Positions 25,642 through 33,789 of a stretch of DNA of 64,000 bases are shown here, one piece after another (positions within the stretch are counted from its first letter, which is position 1; the number at the start of each line of letters is the position of its first letter). The notes beneath the pieces were generated by a model. That model was not told the origin of the DNA, made no database searches, and saw only the letters and a list, made by a program, of their open reading frames with translations. Location of the stretch: positions 1,302,001 to 1,366,000 of the forward strand of contig JACJYG010000005.1 of assembly GCA_020636215.1 (NCBI GenBank), given 5' to 3'. Made by a program: the position numbers and the translations under genes. This stretch comes from Lewinellaceae bacterium (lineage in GTDB: Bacteria; Bacteroidota; Bacteroidia; Chitinophagales; Saprospiraceae).

Positions 25642-28149
25642 ATGAGAAGATGGTTTTTCTTGTTTCTGTTGTTTTTGGTCAAAACATTGCCGGCCCAGGA
25701 AGAAATGGAAGTGATCCGTTGCAGTGCGGTCGACCGGCAATCCCCCATTAGTAATGTTTTTGTCGATGAGGATAACAATAAATGGGTAGGCAATTCCAAA
25801 GGGGTTTTCCGGGTCTATGACGCGGGCCTGGGGGCTGCGGTTGAAACGCCCACTGGTGAACAGGCCTTGTTTCACTTTCGGGATGGCAATTACGATCTGT
25901 CGTGGAGCGTCGAGGCTCTCAAGGCTATAGCCGGGGAAGATGTGCGTATCACTACCGCTATATATGATAGCCGGCAGAGCGAATTGTGGGTCGGAACCGC
26001 CGATGCAGGCCTCTATCGCTTAAAAACAGGCCCTTCACTGCAGCTGCTTGAACAACTGGCTACTAATAATTCCAAACTCAAATCCAACCACATTAACACC
26101 TTATTCCTGGATGCCCGGGGAAGGTTGTGGGTGGGCACAGAACAGGGTGTATTAGTGGGAGAAGGCGGCCGTTGGAAGTTGCTGGAAAAGGACTTTAATA
26201 TTCTGGGAATTACGGGTAAAGGGCTGGAAATCTGGTTGCTGGGCGACGGGCTGGTAGGCCGGGTGGATGCCCGCGATACCTGGTTGCCCATCGAAATTCC
26301 TTCCCGCAGAACGGAAGGGCCGCTCCGTGATATTACCTTCGACGATGCCGGCCAACTTTGGATTGCCTCCGAAGTGGTCACCCGTTACAATCCTGAAACA
26401 GAGGCGTTTACTGTGTTTGGGCCTGCCCAGGAGTTTACCAGCCAGTTCGCTGTCTGCCTGGCCGCCGACCGCGACGGCGCCATCTGGGTGGGTACTGAAG
26501 ATAAAGGGCTTTATCTGATTCAGAAGGCCTCGGCTATGACCGTCAATATTTTAATCGAAAAGGAGCCCTCCTGCGCGGGAAGTGGAAAGAATGGTGCTTT
26601 GAAGGTGAAAGTATCGGGCGGACAGCCGCCATACGATTTCAAATGGGATGGTGGCCTTGCCGGTGAAAACCCTAAAGGTTTAGCTCCTGGCTCTTTTACC
26701 CTCACAGTATCCGACAGCAAGGGTAAAACCAAAATAGCCCGGATGGACCTGCCTGCGCCTAATAGCCCCCAGGCGGCGGCGGCTGTCATAGCCCCCGCAA
26801 GTACCGGACAAGCGGACGGACAGGCCAGCGCGAGCGCTACAGGCGGCACTGCGCCCTATAGCTACGCCTGGGATAATGGCGAAACTACAGCAACCGCGAC
26901 CAAATTGGCTCCTGGCGCACACACCCTTACTATTACAGACGCAGCTGGTTGTAAAGCGACCGCTAGTGTGCAGCTGTCAGAGGACATCCTTCCCCTGACA
27001 GTAAGCCTGCGCCAAACGGGGGAAATCCAATGCGCCGGCGGTTCCGGGGGAAGCCTGGAAGTAGAAACGCGGGGTGGGAAAGGCCCCTATGAGTATAAGT
27101 GGAGCGATGCCAGGCTGAATGGCGCAAGGGCCAGCGGGTTGAAAGCCGGAGAATACAGCCTGACGGTGGTAGACGCCACGGGGCAGTCGCAATCGGCGAG
27201 CCTGGCGGTGGTAGAGCCGCTGCCCATTGAGCCGACGGCTAATGTAGTGGCATCTGCGAGCACGGGCAATGCGGACGGGCAGGCCAGCGCGAGCGCGACG
27301 GGCGGTACGCCGCCGTACAGCTACGCCTGGGACAATGGCGAAACCGGCGCTACGGCTAGCAAATTGGCGCCCGGAACCCACAGTGTAATCATCACCGATG
27401 CGGCGGGCTGCACGGTCACGGCCAGTGTGGAAATCACAGAGAATATCCTGCCGCTGGCAGTAAGCCTGCGCCAAACGGGGGAAATCCAATGCGCCGGAGG
27501 TTCGGGAGGAAGCCTGGAAGTAGAAACGCGAGGCGGGAAAGGCCCCTACGAGTATAAATGGAGCAATCCGGGGCTGAATGGCGCCACGGCCAGCGGGTTG
27601 AAAGCCGGAGAATATAGCCTGACGGTGATAGATGCCACAGGCCAGTCGCAAACGGCGAGCCTGGCGGTGTCGGAACCGCTGCCCGTTGAGCCAACGGCTA
27701 AAGTAGTGGCATCTGCAAGCACGGGCAATGCGGACGGGCAGGCCAGCGCGAGCGCGACGGGCGGCACCCCGCCGTACAGCTACGCCTGGGACAATGGCGA
27801 AACGGGAGCTGCGGCTAGCAAACTGGCGCCCGGCACCCATAGTGTAACCATTACCGATGGGGCGGGCTGTACGGCAACGGCCAGTGTGGAAATCACAGAA
27901 AACATCCTTCCCCTGGCAGTAAGCCTGCGCCAAACGGGAGAAATCCAGTGCGCCGGAGGTTCCGGGGGAAGCCTGGAAGTAGAAACGCGGGGCGGGAAAA
28001 TACCCTATGAATACAAATGGAGCAATCCGGGGCTGAATGGCGCCAAATACCAGCGGTTTGAAAGCCGGAGAATACAGCCTGACGGTGATAGACGCCACGG
28101 GCCAATCGCAAACGGCAAGCGTGGCGGTGGCCGAGCCGCTGCCCATTGA
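25642..28149 (+). CDS. Surface protein, N-terminal part: beta-propeller plus SprB-like repeats
   Basis: 835 codons, of which the last ~35 are out of frame. A signal peptide ends after LPAQ. Residues about 40-300 hold propeller blades (NKWVGNSKGVF, ELWVGTADAGLY, RLWVGTEQGVL, AIWVGTEDKGLY). From about 300 the protein is a chain of SprB-type Ig-like repeats with GGTPPYSYAWDNGET and GKGPYEYKWS signatures. The repeats come in 459-bp double units. The frame shifts near 28050 by one extra base (GGCGCCAAATACC against GGCGCAAAGGCC elsewhere). It continues, after a scrambled stretch, into 28606-30846. The intact protein would be about 1,730 aa or more. SprB repeats are known from the gliding adhesin; this protein has an OmpA end instead. 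Confidence 0.85.
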   Translation: MRRWFFLFLLFLVKTLPAQEEMEVIRCSAVDRQSPISNVFVDEDNNKWVGNSKGVFRVYDAGLGAAVETPTGEQALFHFRDGNYDLSWSVEALKAIAGEDVRITTAIYDSRQSELWVGTADAGLYRLKTGPSLQLLEQLATNNSKLKSNHINTLFLDARGRLWVGTEQGVLVGEGGRWKLLEKDFNILGITGKGLEIWLLGDGLVGRVDARDTWLPIEIPSRRTEGPLRDITFDDAGQLWIASEVVTRYNPETEAFTVFGPAQEFTSQFAVCLAADRDGAIWVGTEDKGLYLIQKASAMTVNILIEKEPSCAGSGKNGALKVKVSGGQPPYDFKWDGGLAGENPKGLAPGSFTLTVSDSKGKTKIARMDLPAPNSPQAAAAVIAPASTGQADGQASASATGGTAPYSYAWDNGETTATATKLAPGAHTLTITDAAGCKATASVQLSEDILPLTVSLRQTGEIQCAGGSGGSLEVETRGGKGPYEYKWSDARLNGARASGLKAGEYSLTVVDATGQSQSASLAVVEPLPIEPTANVVASASTGNADGQASASATGGTPPYSYAWDNGETGATASKLAPGTHSVIITDAAGCTVTASVEITENILPLAVSLRQTGEIQCAGGSGGSLEVETRGGKGPYEYKWSNPGLNGATASGLKAGEYSLTVIDATGQSQTASLAVSEPLPVEPTAKVVASASTGNADGQASASATGGTPPYSYAWDNGETGAAASKLAPGTHSVTITDGAGCTATASVEITENILPLAVSLRQTGEIQCAGGSGGSLEVETRGGKIPYEYKWSNPGLNGAKYQRFESRRIQPDGDRRHGPIANGKRGGGRAAAH

Positions 28150-30018
28150 GCCGACGGCTAATGTAGTGGCGCCTGCGAGCACGGGCAATGCGGACGGGCA
28201 GGCCAGCGCGAGCGCGACGGGCGGTACGCCGCCGTACAGCTACGCCTGGGACAATGGCGAAACCGGCGCTACGGCTAGCAAACTGGCGCCTGGAACCCCG
28301 GACATCACCGATGGGGCGGGTTGTACGGCAAACACCAGTGTTGAAATCACAGAGAATATACGGATCCAATGCGGGCGGTTCCGGAGGAAGCCTGGAAGTA
28401 GAAACCAGGTGGAAATCACAGAGAATATCCTGCCTGCTGGCGGTAAGCCTGCGCCAAACGGTGGAAATCTAATGCGCCGTAGAGCGGTTCCGCTAATGAG
28501 GAAGCCACCGGAATGCGGTAGAAACGCCGCCGGGCTGGGACAATGGCGAAACCGGCGCTACGGCTAGCAAACTGGCGCCTGGCGCCCACAGTGTAATCAT
28601 CACCGATGGGGCTGAATGGCAGCAATATCCTGCCGCTGGCGGTAAGCCTGCGCCAAACGGGGGAAATCCAATGCGCCGGCGGTTCCGGAGGAAGCCTGGA
28701 AGTAGAAACGCGGGGCGGGAAAGGCCCCTATGAGTATAAGTGGAGCGATGCCAGGCTGAATGGCGCAATGGCCAGCGGGTTGAAAGCCGGAGAATACAGC
28801 CTGACGGTGGTAGACGCCACGGGCCAATCGCAAACGGCGAGCCTGGCGGTGGCCGAGCCGCTGCCCATTGAGCCGACGGCTAACGTAGTGGCATCTGCGA
28901 GCACGGGCAATGCGGACGGGCAGGCCAGCGCGAGCGCGACGGGCGGTACGCCGCCGTACAGCTACGCCTGGGACAATGGCGAAACCGGCGCTACGGCTAG
29001 CAAACTGGCGCCCGGCGCCCATAGTGTAACCATTACCGATGCGGCGGGTTGTACGGCAAAGGCCAGTGTGGAAATCACAGAGAATATCCTGCCGCTGGCG
29101 GTAAGCCTGCGCCAAACGGGAGAGATCCAATGCGCCGGCGGTTCCGGGGGAAGCCTGGAAGTAGAAACGCGAGGCGGGAAAGGCCCCTACGAATACAAAT
29201 GGAGCAATCCGGGGCTGAATGGCGCAAAGGCCAGCGGTTTGAAAGCCGGAGAATACAGCCTGACGGTGATAGACGCCACGGGCCAATCGCAAACGGCAAG
29301 CCTGGCGGTGGCCGAGCCGCTGCCCATTGAGCCAACGGCTAATGTAGTGGCGCCTGCGAGCACGGGCAATGCGGACGGGCAGGCCAGCGCGAGCGCGACG
29401 GGCGGTACGCCGCCGTACAGCTACGCCTGGGACAATGGCGAAACGGGATCTACGGCTAGCAAACTGGCGCCTGGCGCCCGGACAGTAACCATTACGGATG
29501 GGGCGGGCTGTACGGCAACGGCCAGTGTGGAAATCACAGAGAATATCCTGCCGCTGGCGGTAAGCCTGCGCCAAACGGGAGAGATCCAATGCGCCGGCGG
29601 TTCCGGGGGAAGCCTGGAAGTAGAAACGCGAGGCGGGAAAGGCCCCTACGAATACAAATGGAGCAATCCGGGGCTGAATGGCGCAAAGGCCAGCGGGTTG
29701 AAAGCCGGAGAATACAGCCTGACGGTGATAGACGCCACAGGCCAATCGCAAACGGCAAGCCTGGCGGTGGCCGAGCCGCTGCCCATTGAGCCAACGGCTA
29801 ATGTAGTGGCGCCTGCGAGCACGGGCAATGCGGACGGGCAGGCCAGCGCGAGCGCTACGGGCGGTACGCCGCCGTACAGCTACGCCTGGGACAATGGCGA
29901 AACCGGCGCTACGGCTAGCAAACTGGCGCCCGGCGCCCATAGTGTAACCATTACCGATGTGGCGGGCTGTACGGCAACGGCCAGCGTTGAGGTTACAGAA
30001 AACATCCTTCCCCTGGCG
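26542..30018. repeat. Tandem 459-bp coding repeats, one unit damaged
   Basis: Unit starts at 27001, 27460 and 27919, then 28642, 29101 and 29560, each exactly 459 bp (153 codons, two Ig-like modules). A diverged unit precedes (26542-27000) and another follows (30019 on). Between 27919 and 28642 there are 723 bp where two units would be 918 bp. Confidence 0.9.
28037..28567 (+). pseudogene. Out-of-frame, scrambled repeat segment of the surface-protein gene
   Basis: This frame continues the SprB-like repeat after the shift (SGLKAGEYSLTVIDATGQSQ to GGTPPYSYAWDNGETGATAS), then degenerates after about 28295. From there to about 28640 the sequence is a patchwork of short pieces of the 459-bp unit with several indels and stop codons, for example CTAATG where other units have CCAATG. 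It is either a decayed unit or a bad consensus in a repeat. Confidence 0.7.
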
Positions 30019-30846
30019 GTTTCAGTTAAATTGTCGCGGGAAATCAGTTGTTTTGGTTCAAAGGATGCTCTTCTTACAGTTGAGGTTAGGGGCGGGAAAG
30101 GCCCTTTTCAGTATCAATGGAGCGATCCAGCCCTTGTTGGGCCTGAAATCCAGAATACTGGCCCGGGGGATTATTCTGTCACCATCACGGATGTGCTTGG
30201 GACTACTAAAACAGCCCAACTCAGTGTTTCGGAACCAGAGCAGTTGGTAGTAGAAATCACCGACAAGGTACCGGCATTTAGTGAAACGACCAATGACGGC
30301 AAGGCCGGTGCGAAGGCCAGTGGTGGAAATGGAAATTATAGCTTCAGCTGGGATAATGGCGCAACCGGTGCTCAGGCGGAAGGTTTTTCGATTGGCCAGC
30401 ACAGTGTTACCGTTACGGATGGAAAAGCTTGCACTGCATCTGTAGGATTCGAGATCACAGAAAGGATCATGAAAGAGTTGTCAGGCGGCGCGGTCCGAAG
30501 TGGTCAAACCATACAAATGCAAAAACTGCAGTTTGAGGCGGACAGTACCAACATCCAGGCATCTGCAGTCCCAATACTTGATGAAATTTATGTCTTTTTG
30601 AGAGACAACCCCTCTATTGTAGTTGAAATTGCCGGCCATACCAATAACCTGCCACCGCCGGAGTATTGCGACCAGTTGTCTACCGCCCGCGCTCGTGCGG
30701 TAGCAGAGTATCTGGTGCAAAAAGGCATTGAGCCCAGCCGGGTTTTCTACAAAGGTTATGGCAAGCGCGACCCGCTGTTTTCCAACGGCACAGAGGATGG
30801 CCGAAGGCGCAACCAAAGGGTGGAGATTAAGATATTGCGGTTGTAG
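28606..30846 (+). CDS. Surface protein, C-terminal part: SprB-like repeats plus OmpA domain
   Basis: 746 codons in the same frame as the N-terminal part at 25642; the ATG at 28606 is not a natural start. It holds three clean 459-bp units, one diverged unit and a C-terminal OmpA-like domain (about 635-746): LQFEADSTNI, then VEIAGHTNN, LSTARARAVAEYL, GYGKRDPLFSNGTEDGRRRNQRVEI. The latter contains the D..R..NRRVE peptidoglycan-binding pattern with Asn-Gln in place of Asn-Arg. So the whole protein would be anchored to peptidoglycan by its end with the repeats and propeller extending from it, unlike the SprB adhesin, which uses a T9SS C-terminal signal. Its gene ends 10 bases before a hairpin. Confidence 0.88.
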   Translation: MGLNGSNILPLAVSLRQTGEIQCAGGSGGSLEVETRGGKGPYEYKWSDARLNGAMASGLKAGEYSLTVVDATGQSQTASLAVAEPLPIEPTANVVASASTGNADGQASASATGGTPPYSYAWDNGETGATASKLAPGAHSVTITDAAGCTAKASVEITENILPLAVSLRQTGEIQCAGGSGGSLEVETRGGKGPYEYKWSNPGLNGAKASGLKAGEYSLTVIDATGQSQTASLAVAEPLPIEPTANVVAPASTGNADGQASASATGGTPPYSYAWDNGETGSTASKLAPGARTVTITDGAGCTATASVEITENILPLAVSLRQTGEIQCAGGSGGSLEVETRGGKGPYEYKWSNPGLNGAKASGLKAGEYSLTVIDATGQSQTASLAVAEPLPIEPTANVVAPASTGNADGQASASATGGTPPYSYAWDNGETGATASKLAPGAHSVTITDVAGCTATASVEVTENILPLAVSVKLSREISCFGSKDALLTVEVRGGKGPFQYQWSDPALVGPEIQNTGPGDYSVTITDVLGTTKTAQLSVSEPEQLVVEITDKVPAFSETTNDGKAGAKASGGNGNYSFSWDNGATGAQAEGFSIGQHSVTVTDGKACTASVGFEITERIMKELSGGAVRSGQTIQMQKLQFEADSTNIQASAVPILDEIYVFLRDNPSIVVEIAGHTNNLPPPEYCDQLSTARARAVAEYLVQKGIEPSRVFYKGYGKRDPLFSNGTEDGRRRNQRVEIKILRL

Positions 30847-30855
30847 CGCAGTAGT

Positions 30856-30903
30856 CACGGGAAGACTTTCCGGGAAAAGCCGCCTGGGATTAGTCTTCCC
30901 GTG
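30856..30903. terminator. Hairpin between convergent genes
   Basis: CACGGGAAGACT (30856-30867) pairs perfectly with AGTCTTCCCGTG (30892-30903) around a 24-base loop. It lies between the OmpA/SprB gene and the PLP-enzyme gene, which converge. No T run follows on either strand, so a terminator role is likely but not certain. Confidence 0.5.
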
Positions 30904-30910
30904 CCGGAGA

Positions 30911-32125
30911 TTATTGATCAACTAAATCTCCAAAAGCAGCTATCACTCGCTCCACATCCTCCTCTGAAGTATAGGCCGAAATCCCCAGTCGGGTAACACC
31001 GCCTTTCTCCAGCAAGCCCAAAACCTCGGCAGCGCGGATGGCGTAGAAATGGCCGTCCCAGGCGAGGATGTTGCGGGAAGCTAATTGTTCACACACCAGA
31101 TGAGGGCGAATACCTTTTGTCCGCACGGCCAGTGTTGGAGCTCGCAATGGGGCATCCATCGGTTGTCCGATTATTTTTACGCCTTTGAGGCTTCTCAACC
31201 CTTCGTACAGTAGGGCCGCCAGGGCAATTTCGTGTTGGTGAATGCGATTCATGGCATCTACCACCTTTTCCCGGTAGTGATCGCCTTTACCAAAGCTGCC
31301 GATGAAATCTACAGCGGCTTTCACGCCGGCGATCGCCGCATGATTGAGGGTGCCTGTCTCAATACTGAAGGGGGCATGCTGTGCTGCTGTGCGCAGGCGG
31401 TCGGTGGGCAGCCGGTCCAGCAGGCCGGGCCGGCTATAGAGGATGCCCACATGGGGCCCATAAAATTTATAAGCCGAGCAAAGCAGGAAATCGCAACCGG
31501 CTTTCTGGACGTCGACGGGGAAGTGAGGGGCATAATGCACCGCATCGAGCAGCAGCCATGCGCCGGCCCGGTAGGCCAATTCCCGCGCTTTTTTAACATC
31601 GTTAACCGTTCCCATAAAATTGGAGGCATAGCCCAAAGCTACCAGTCGGGTGCGCTCGCTAAGCTGGGCAGCCATATCATCGTAGTCAAGCACGCCATCT
31701 TGTTTCAGCTTAACTTCTTTGACCACGATGCCTTGTTCGCGCAAGCTAAGCCAAGGGCCACGGTTGCCTTCGTGGTCGAGTTGTGTGATCAATACCTCAT
31801 CGCCGGCCTGAAGCATGCGGCCGATCGCGCGGCTGAGCGAGTAGTTGAGGGTGGTCATATTCTGGCCGAAGGAGATCGTATTCGGGCCCTCGGCGCCGAG
31901 GAAATGAGCCACAGCCTCCCGGGCGCCGTCCAGCACTTCATCCGTTTCCTGGGCGGTAATGAATGCCCCATGGGTATTGGCGTTCGACATCCGGTAGTAA
32001 TTGGAGATAGCGTCAATGACCTGTTGGGGTACCTGAGTACCGCCAGGGCCATCCATGAACACCAAAGTGTTGCCATTGTGCTGCCGCTGCAGGGCAGGAA
32101 ATTGTTGCCGGAATTGTTTGTTCAT
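30911..32125 (-). CDS. Class V aminotransferase, cysteine desulfurase-like
   Basis: 404 aa. The fold-type I PLP enzyme shows HEGNRGPWL (a His that stacks on the cofactor), DAVHYAPHFPVDV with the PLP-binding Asp, and the Schiff-base Lys in CSAYKFYGPHVG. GRPARS-type ends are replaced by a family-typical GVTRLGISAYTSEEDVERVIAAF C-terminus. It belongs to the TIGR01976-like group of cysteine desulfurase-like proteins, mostly of unknown substrate and not the IscS housekeeping enzyme. It is preceded 23 bases upstream by the sulfatase gene on the same strand. Confidence 0.87.
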   Translation of the reverse strand: MNKQFRQQFPALQRQHNGNTLVFMDGPGGTQVPQQVIDAISNYYRMSNANTHGAFITAQETDEVLDGAREAVAHFLGAEGPNTISFGQNMTTLNYSLSRAIGRMLQAGDEVLITQLDHEGNRGPWLSLREQGIVVKEVKLKQDGVLDYDDMAAQLSERTRLVALGYASNFMGTVNDVKKARELAYRAGAWLLLDAVHYAPHFPVDVQKAGCDFLLCSAYKFYGPHVGILYSRPGLLDRLPTDRLRTAAQHAPFSIETGTLNHAAIAGVKAAVDFIGSFGKGDHYREKVVDAMNRIHQHEIALAALLYEGLRSLKGVKIIGQPMDAPLRAPTLAVRTKGIRPHLVCEQLASRNILAWDGHFYAIRAAEVLGLLEKGGVTRLGISAYTSEEDVERVIAAFGDLVDQ

Positions 32126-32148
32126 ATCTCTTGATTCAGGGTTTTTGC

Positions 32149-33723
32149 TTAGTTGCCATTACTGATTGGGTCTTTATACTGTTGCTGCAAAGCTGTCAAT
32201 TTGCCCATTAACTCCTTTTGTATCGTTGCATAAGCCGGAGCGCCGTAAAGGTTGTGCAGTTCATCCCGGTCTTCGGCCAGATCGTACAGCTCCCAGTGAT
32301 CCAGTGCTCCGTAGAAGTGGATCAGTTTGTAGCGTTCGGTTCGCACGCCATAGTGGGTATGGACATCATGCCAGCCATGCGGGTATTCGTAGTAGTGGTA
32401 GTAAATGGCGTCGCGCCAGTTCTTTGCCTTTTTTCTAGTCAACAGAGGCTTCATCGAGGCGCCTTGTATGTCTTCAGGTATGACCAGCCCGGCGAAATCC
32501 AGTAGGGTAGGGGCCATGTCGAGATTGAGCACCATCTGGGAAACCGAACGGCCTGGTTTTATTTTTTTCGGATAGCGGATAATCAGCGGAGTACGGAGAG
32601 AGGGTTCGTACATAAAGCGTTTGTCGTACCAACCATGTTCTCCGAGATAGAAACCCTGGTCTGAACTATAAACGACAATCGTGTTGTCGGCCAGGCCATT
32701 TTCATCCAGATACTGTAGGATGCGGCCAATCTGGTCATCGACAGCAGCAACGCTTCCCAGGTAATCTCTAAGGTAGCGTTGGAATTTCCAGGTAGCCAGC
32801 GCCTTCCCCTCAGGGTGGGTTTGGATAAATTCTTTTCGGATTGGGCCATAATGTTGTTGCCAGGCTTTTCGCTGTTCAGGGGTCAGAGCCTCATAAGCAG
32901 CCTGCCAGGAACCGGCCTGGTCGAATGTTGCTTTGCCGCCGGTCCCCTGTTGATAGCCCTGGTAATCTTCGGGCATCAGTTTCATGTCAAAGCCCATATA
33001 CATATCTGCAATACGCATATCCGCTGCTTCGGCGGCGGGCCGCCCGGCATAATCGTCGAAGAAGGTAGAGGGCAGTGGAAAGGTATCTTTTTCAAATAGG
33101 CCAAGCTGTTTCGGCCCGGGCATAAAGTTCCGGTGGGGAGCCTTGTGTTGATACAACATGCAAAAAGGTTTCCCTTTTGGCCGGTTCTGTAATTGTTCGA
33201 GGGCGAGATCTGTGATCAACTCCGTGGTGTACCCTTCATACCGGATGGTGTCCCCCATATTGATCATAGTAGGGTTATAATAATCCCCCTGCCCAATGAG
33301 CACATTCCAGTAATCGAAGCCGGTGGGTAGACTCTTCAGGTGCCATTTGCCGACGATGCTGGTATAGTACCCCGCTTGTTGCAGCAGCTTTGGAAAAGTC
33401 AGCTGACTGCCGTCGAAAGTATCCCGGTTGTCTCGGACACTATTGAGGTGGCTGTATTTACCGGTGAGGAAAACTGCCCGGCTGGGGGCGCAGATAGAAT
33501 TGGTCACAAAGCTGTTCTCAAAAATAGCCCCTTCCCGAGCCAGCCGGTCGATATTCGGCGTCTGGATCAGCGTGCTGCCATAGGCGCTAATCGCCTGTTG
33601 GGCATGGTCGTCCGTAAGGATGAAAATAATATTGGGCGGCTCCGCCTGCGGCGCCCTGCCGCTGAGCAACAAGGCCGCCAACAAAGCCAGGCTGGTGTAT
33701 CGAAATAGTGTGCTCTTCATCAT
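32149..33723 (-). CDS. Secreted sulfatase (arylsulfatase family)
   Basis: 524 aa with a signal peptide. The metal-binding start is NIIFILTDDHAQ and the active-site motif is CAPSR with Cys78, the residue turned into formylglycine by FGE or anSME; SRAVFLTGK follows. Later metal and sulfate ligands are in VVYSSDQGFYLGEHGWYDKR (Asp/Gln pair, His, Lys). The C-terminal part with YGVRTERYKLIHF and WELYDLAEDRDELHNL is the usual sulfatase tail. It removes sulfate esters from glycans in the periplasm. It lies in a same-strand run with a PLP enzyme, D-aminoacylase and fucosidase. No activating enzyme gene is in the window. Confidence 0.93.
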   Translation of the reverse strand: MMKSTLFRYTSLALLAALLLSGRAPQAEPPNIIFILTDDHAQQAISAYGSTLIQTPNIDRLAREGAIFENSFVTNSICAPSRAVFLTGKYSHLNSVRDNRDTFDGSQLTFPKLLQQAGYYTSIVGKWHLKSLPTGFDYWNVLIGQGDYYNPTMINMGDTIRYEGYTTELITDLALEQLQNRPKGKPFCMLYQHKAPHRNFMPGPKQLGLFEKDTFPLPSTFFDDYAGRPAAEAADMRIADMYMGFDMKLMPEDYQGYQQGTGGKATFDQAGSWQAAYEALTPEQRKAWQQHYGPIRKEFIQTHPEGKALATWKFQRYLRDYLGSVAAVDDQIGRILQYLDENGLADNTIVVYSSDQGFYLGEHGWYDKRFMYEPSLRTPLIIRYPKKIKPGRSVSQMVLNLDMAPTLLDFAGLVIPEDIQGASMKPLLTRKKAKNWRDAIYYHYYEYPHGWHDVHTHYGVRTERYKLIHFYGALDHWELYDLAEDRDELHNLYGAPAYATIQKELMGKLTALQQQYKDPISNGN

Positions 33724-33741
33724 TCAAAATAGTTTTTTAAC

Positions 33742-33789
33742 CCCATTCTCCCATTCCCGCATTCTCGCATTCCCCCATTCCCCCATTCT
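33742..33789. repeat. Six 8-bp tandem units at a stop codon
   Basis: CCCATTCT, CCCATTCC, CGCATTCT, CGCATTCC, CCCATTCC, CCCATTCT. On the minus strand these are GAATGSGR units that begin right at the TGA of the D-aminoacylase gene (33789-33791). Confidence 0.8.

Noticed and set aside
26977..29940. Long minus-strand frames opposite the repeat array
   Set aside because: They are antisense readings of the 459-bp repeats (Arg/Ala-rich repeats such as RRTARRARAGLPVRIARA) and exist only because the period is a multiple of three.
31232..32134. A 300-codon plus-strand frame
   Set aside because: Antisense to the class V aminotransferase with its Schiff-base Lys.
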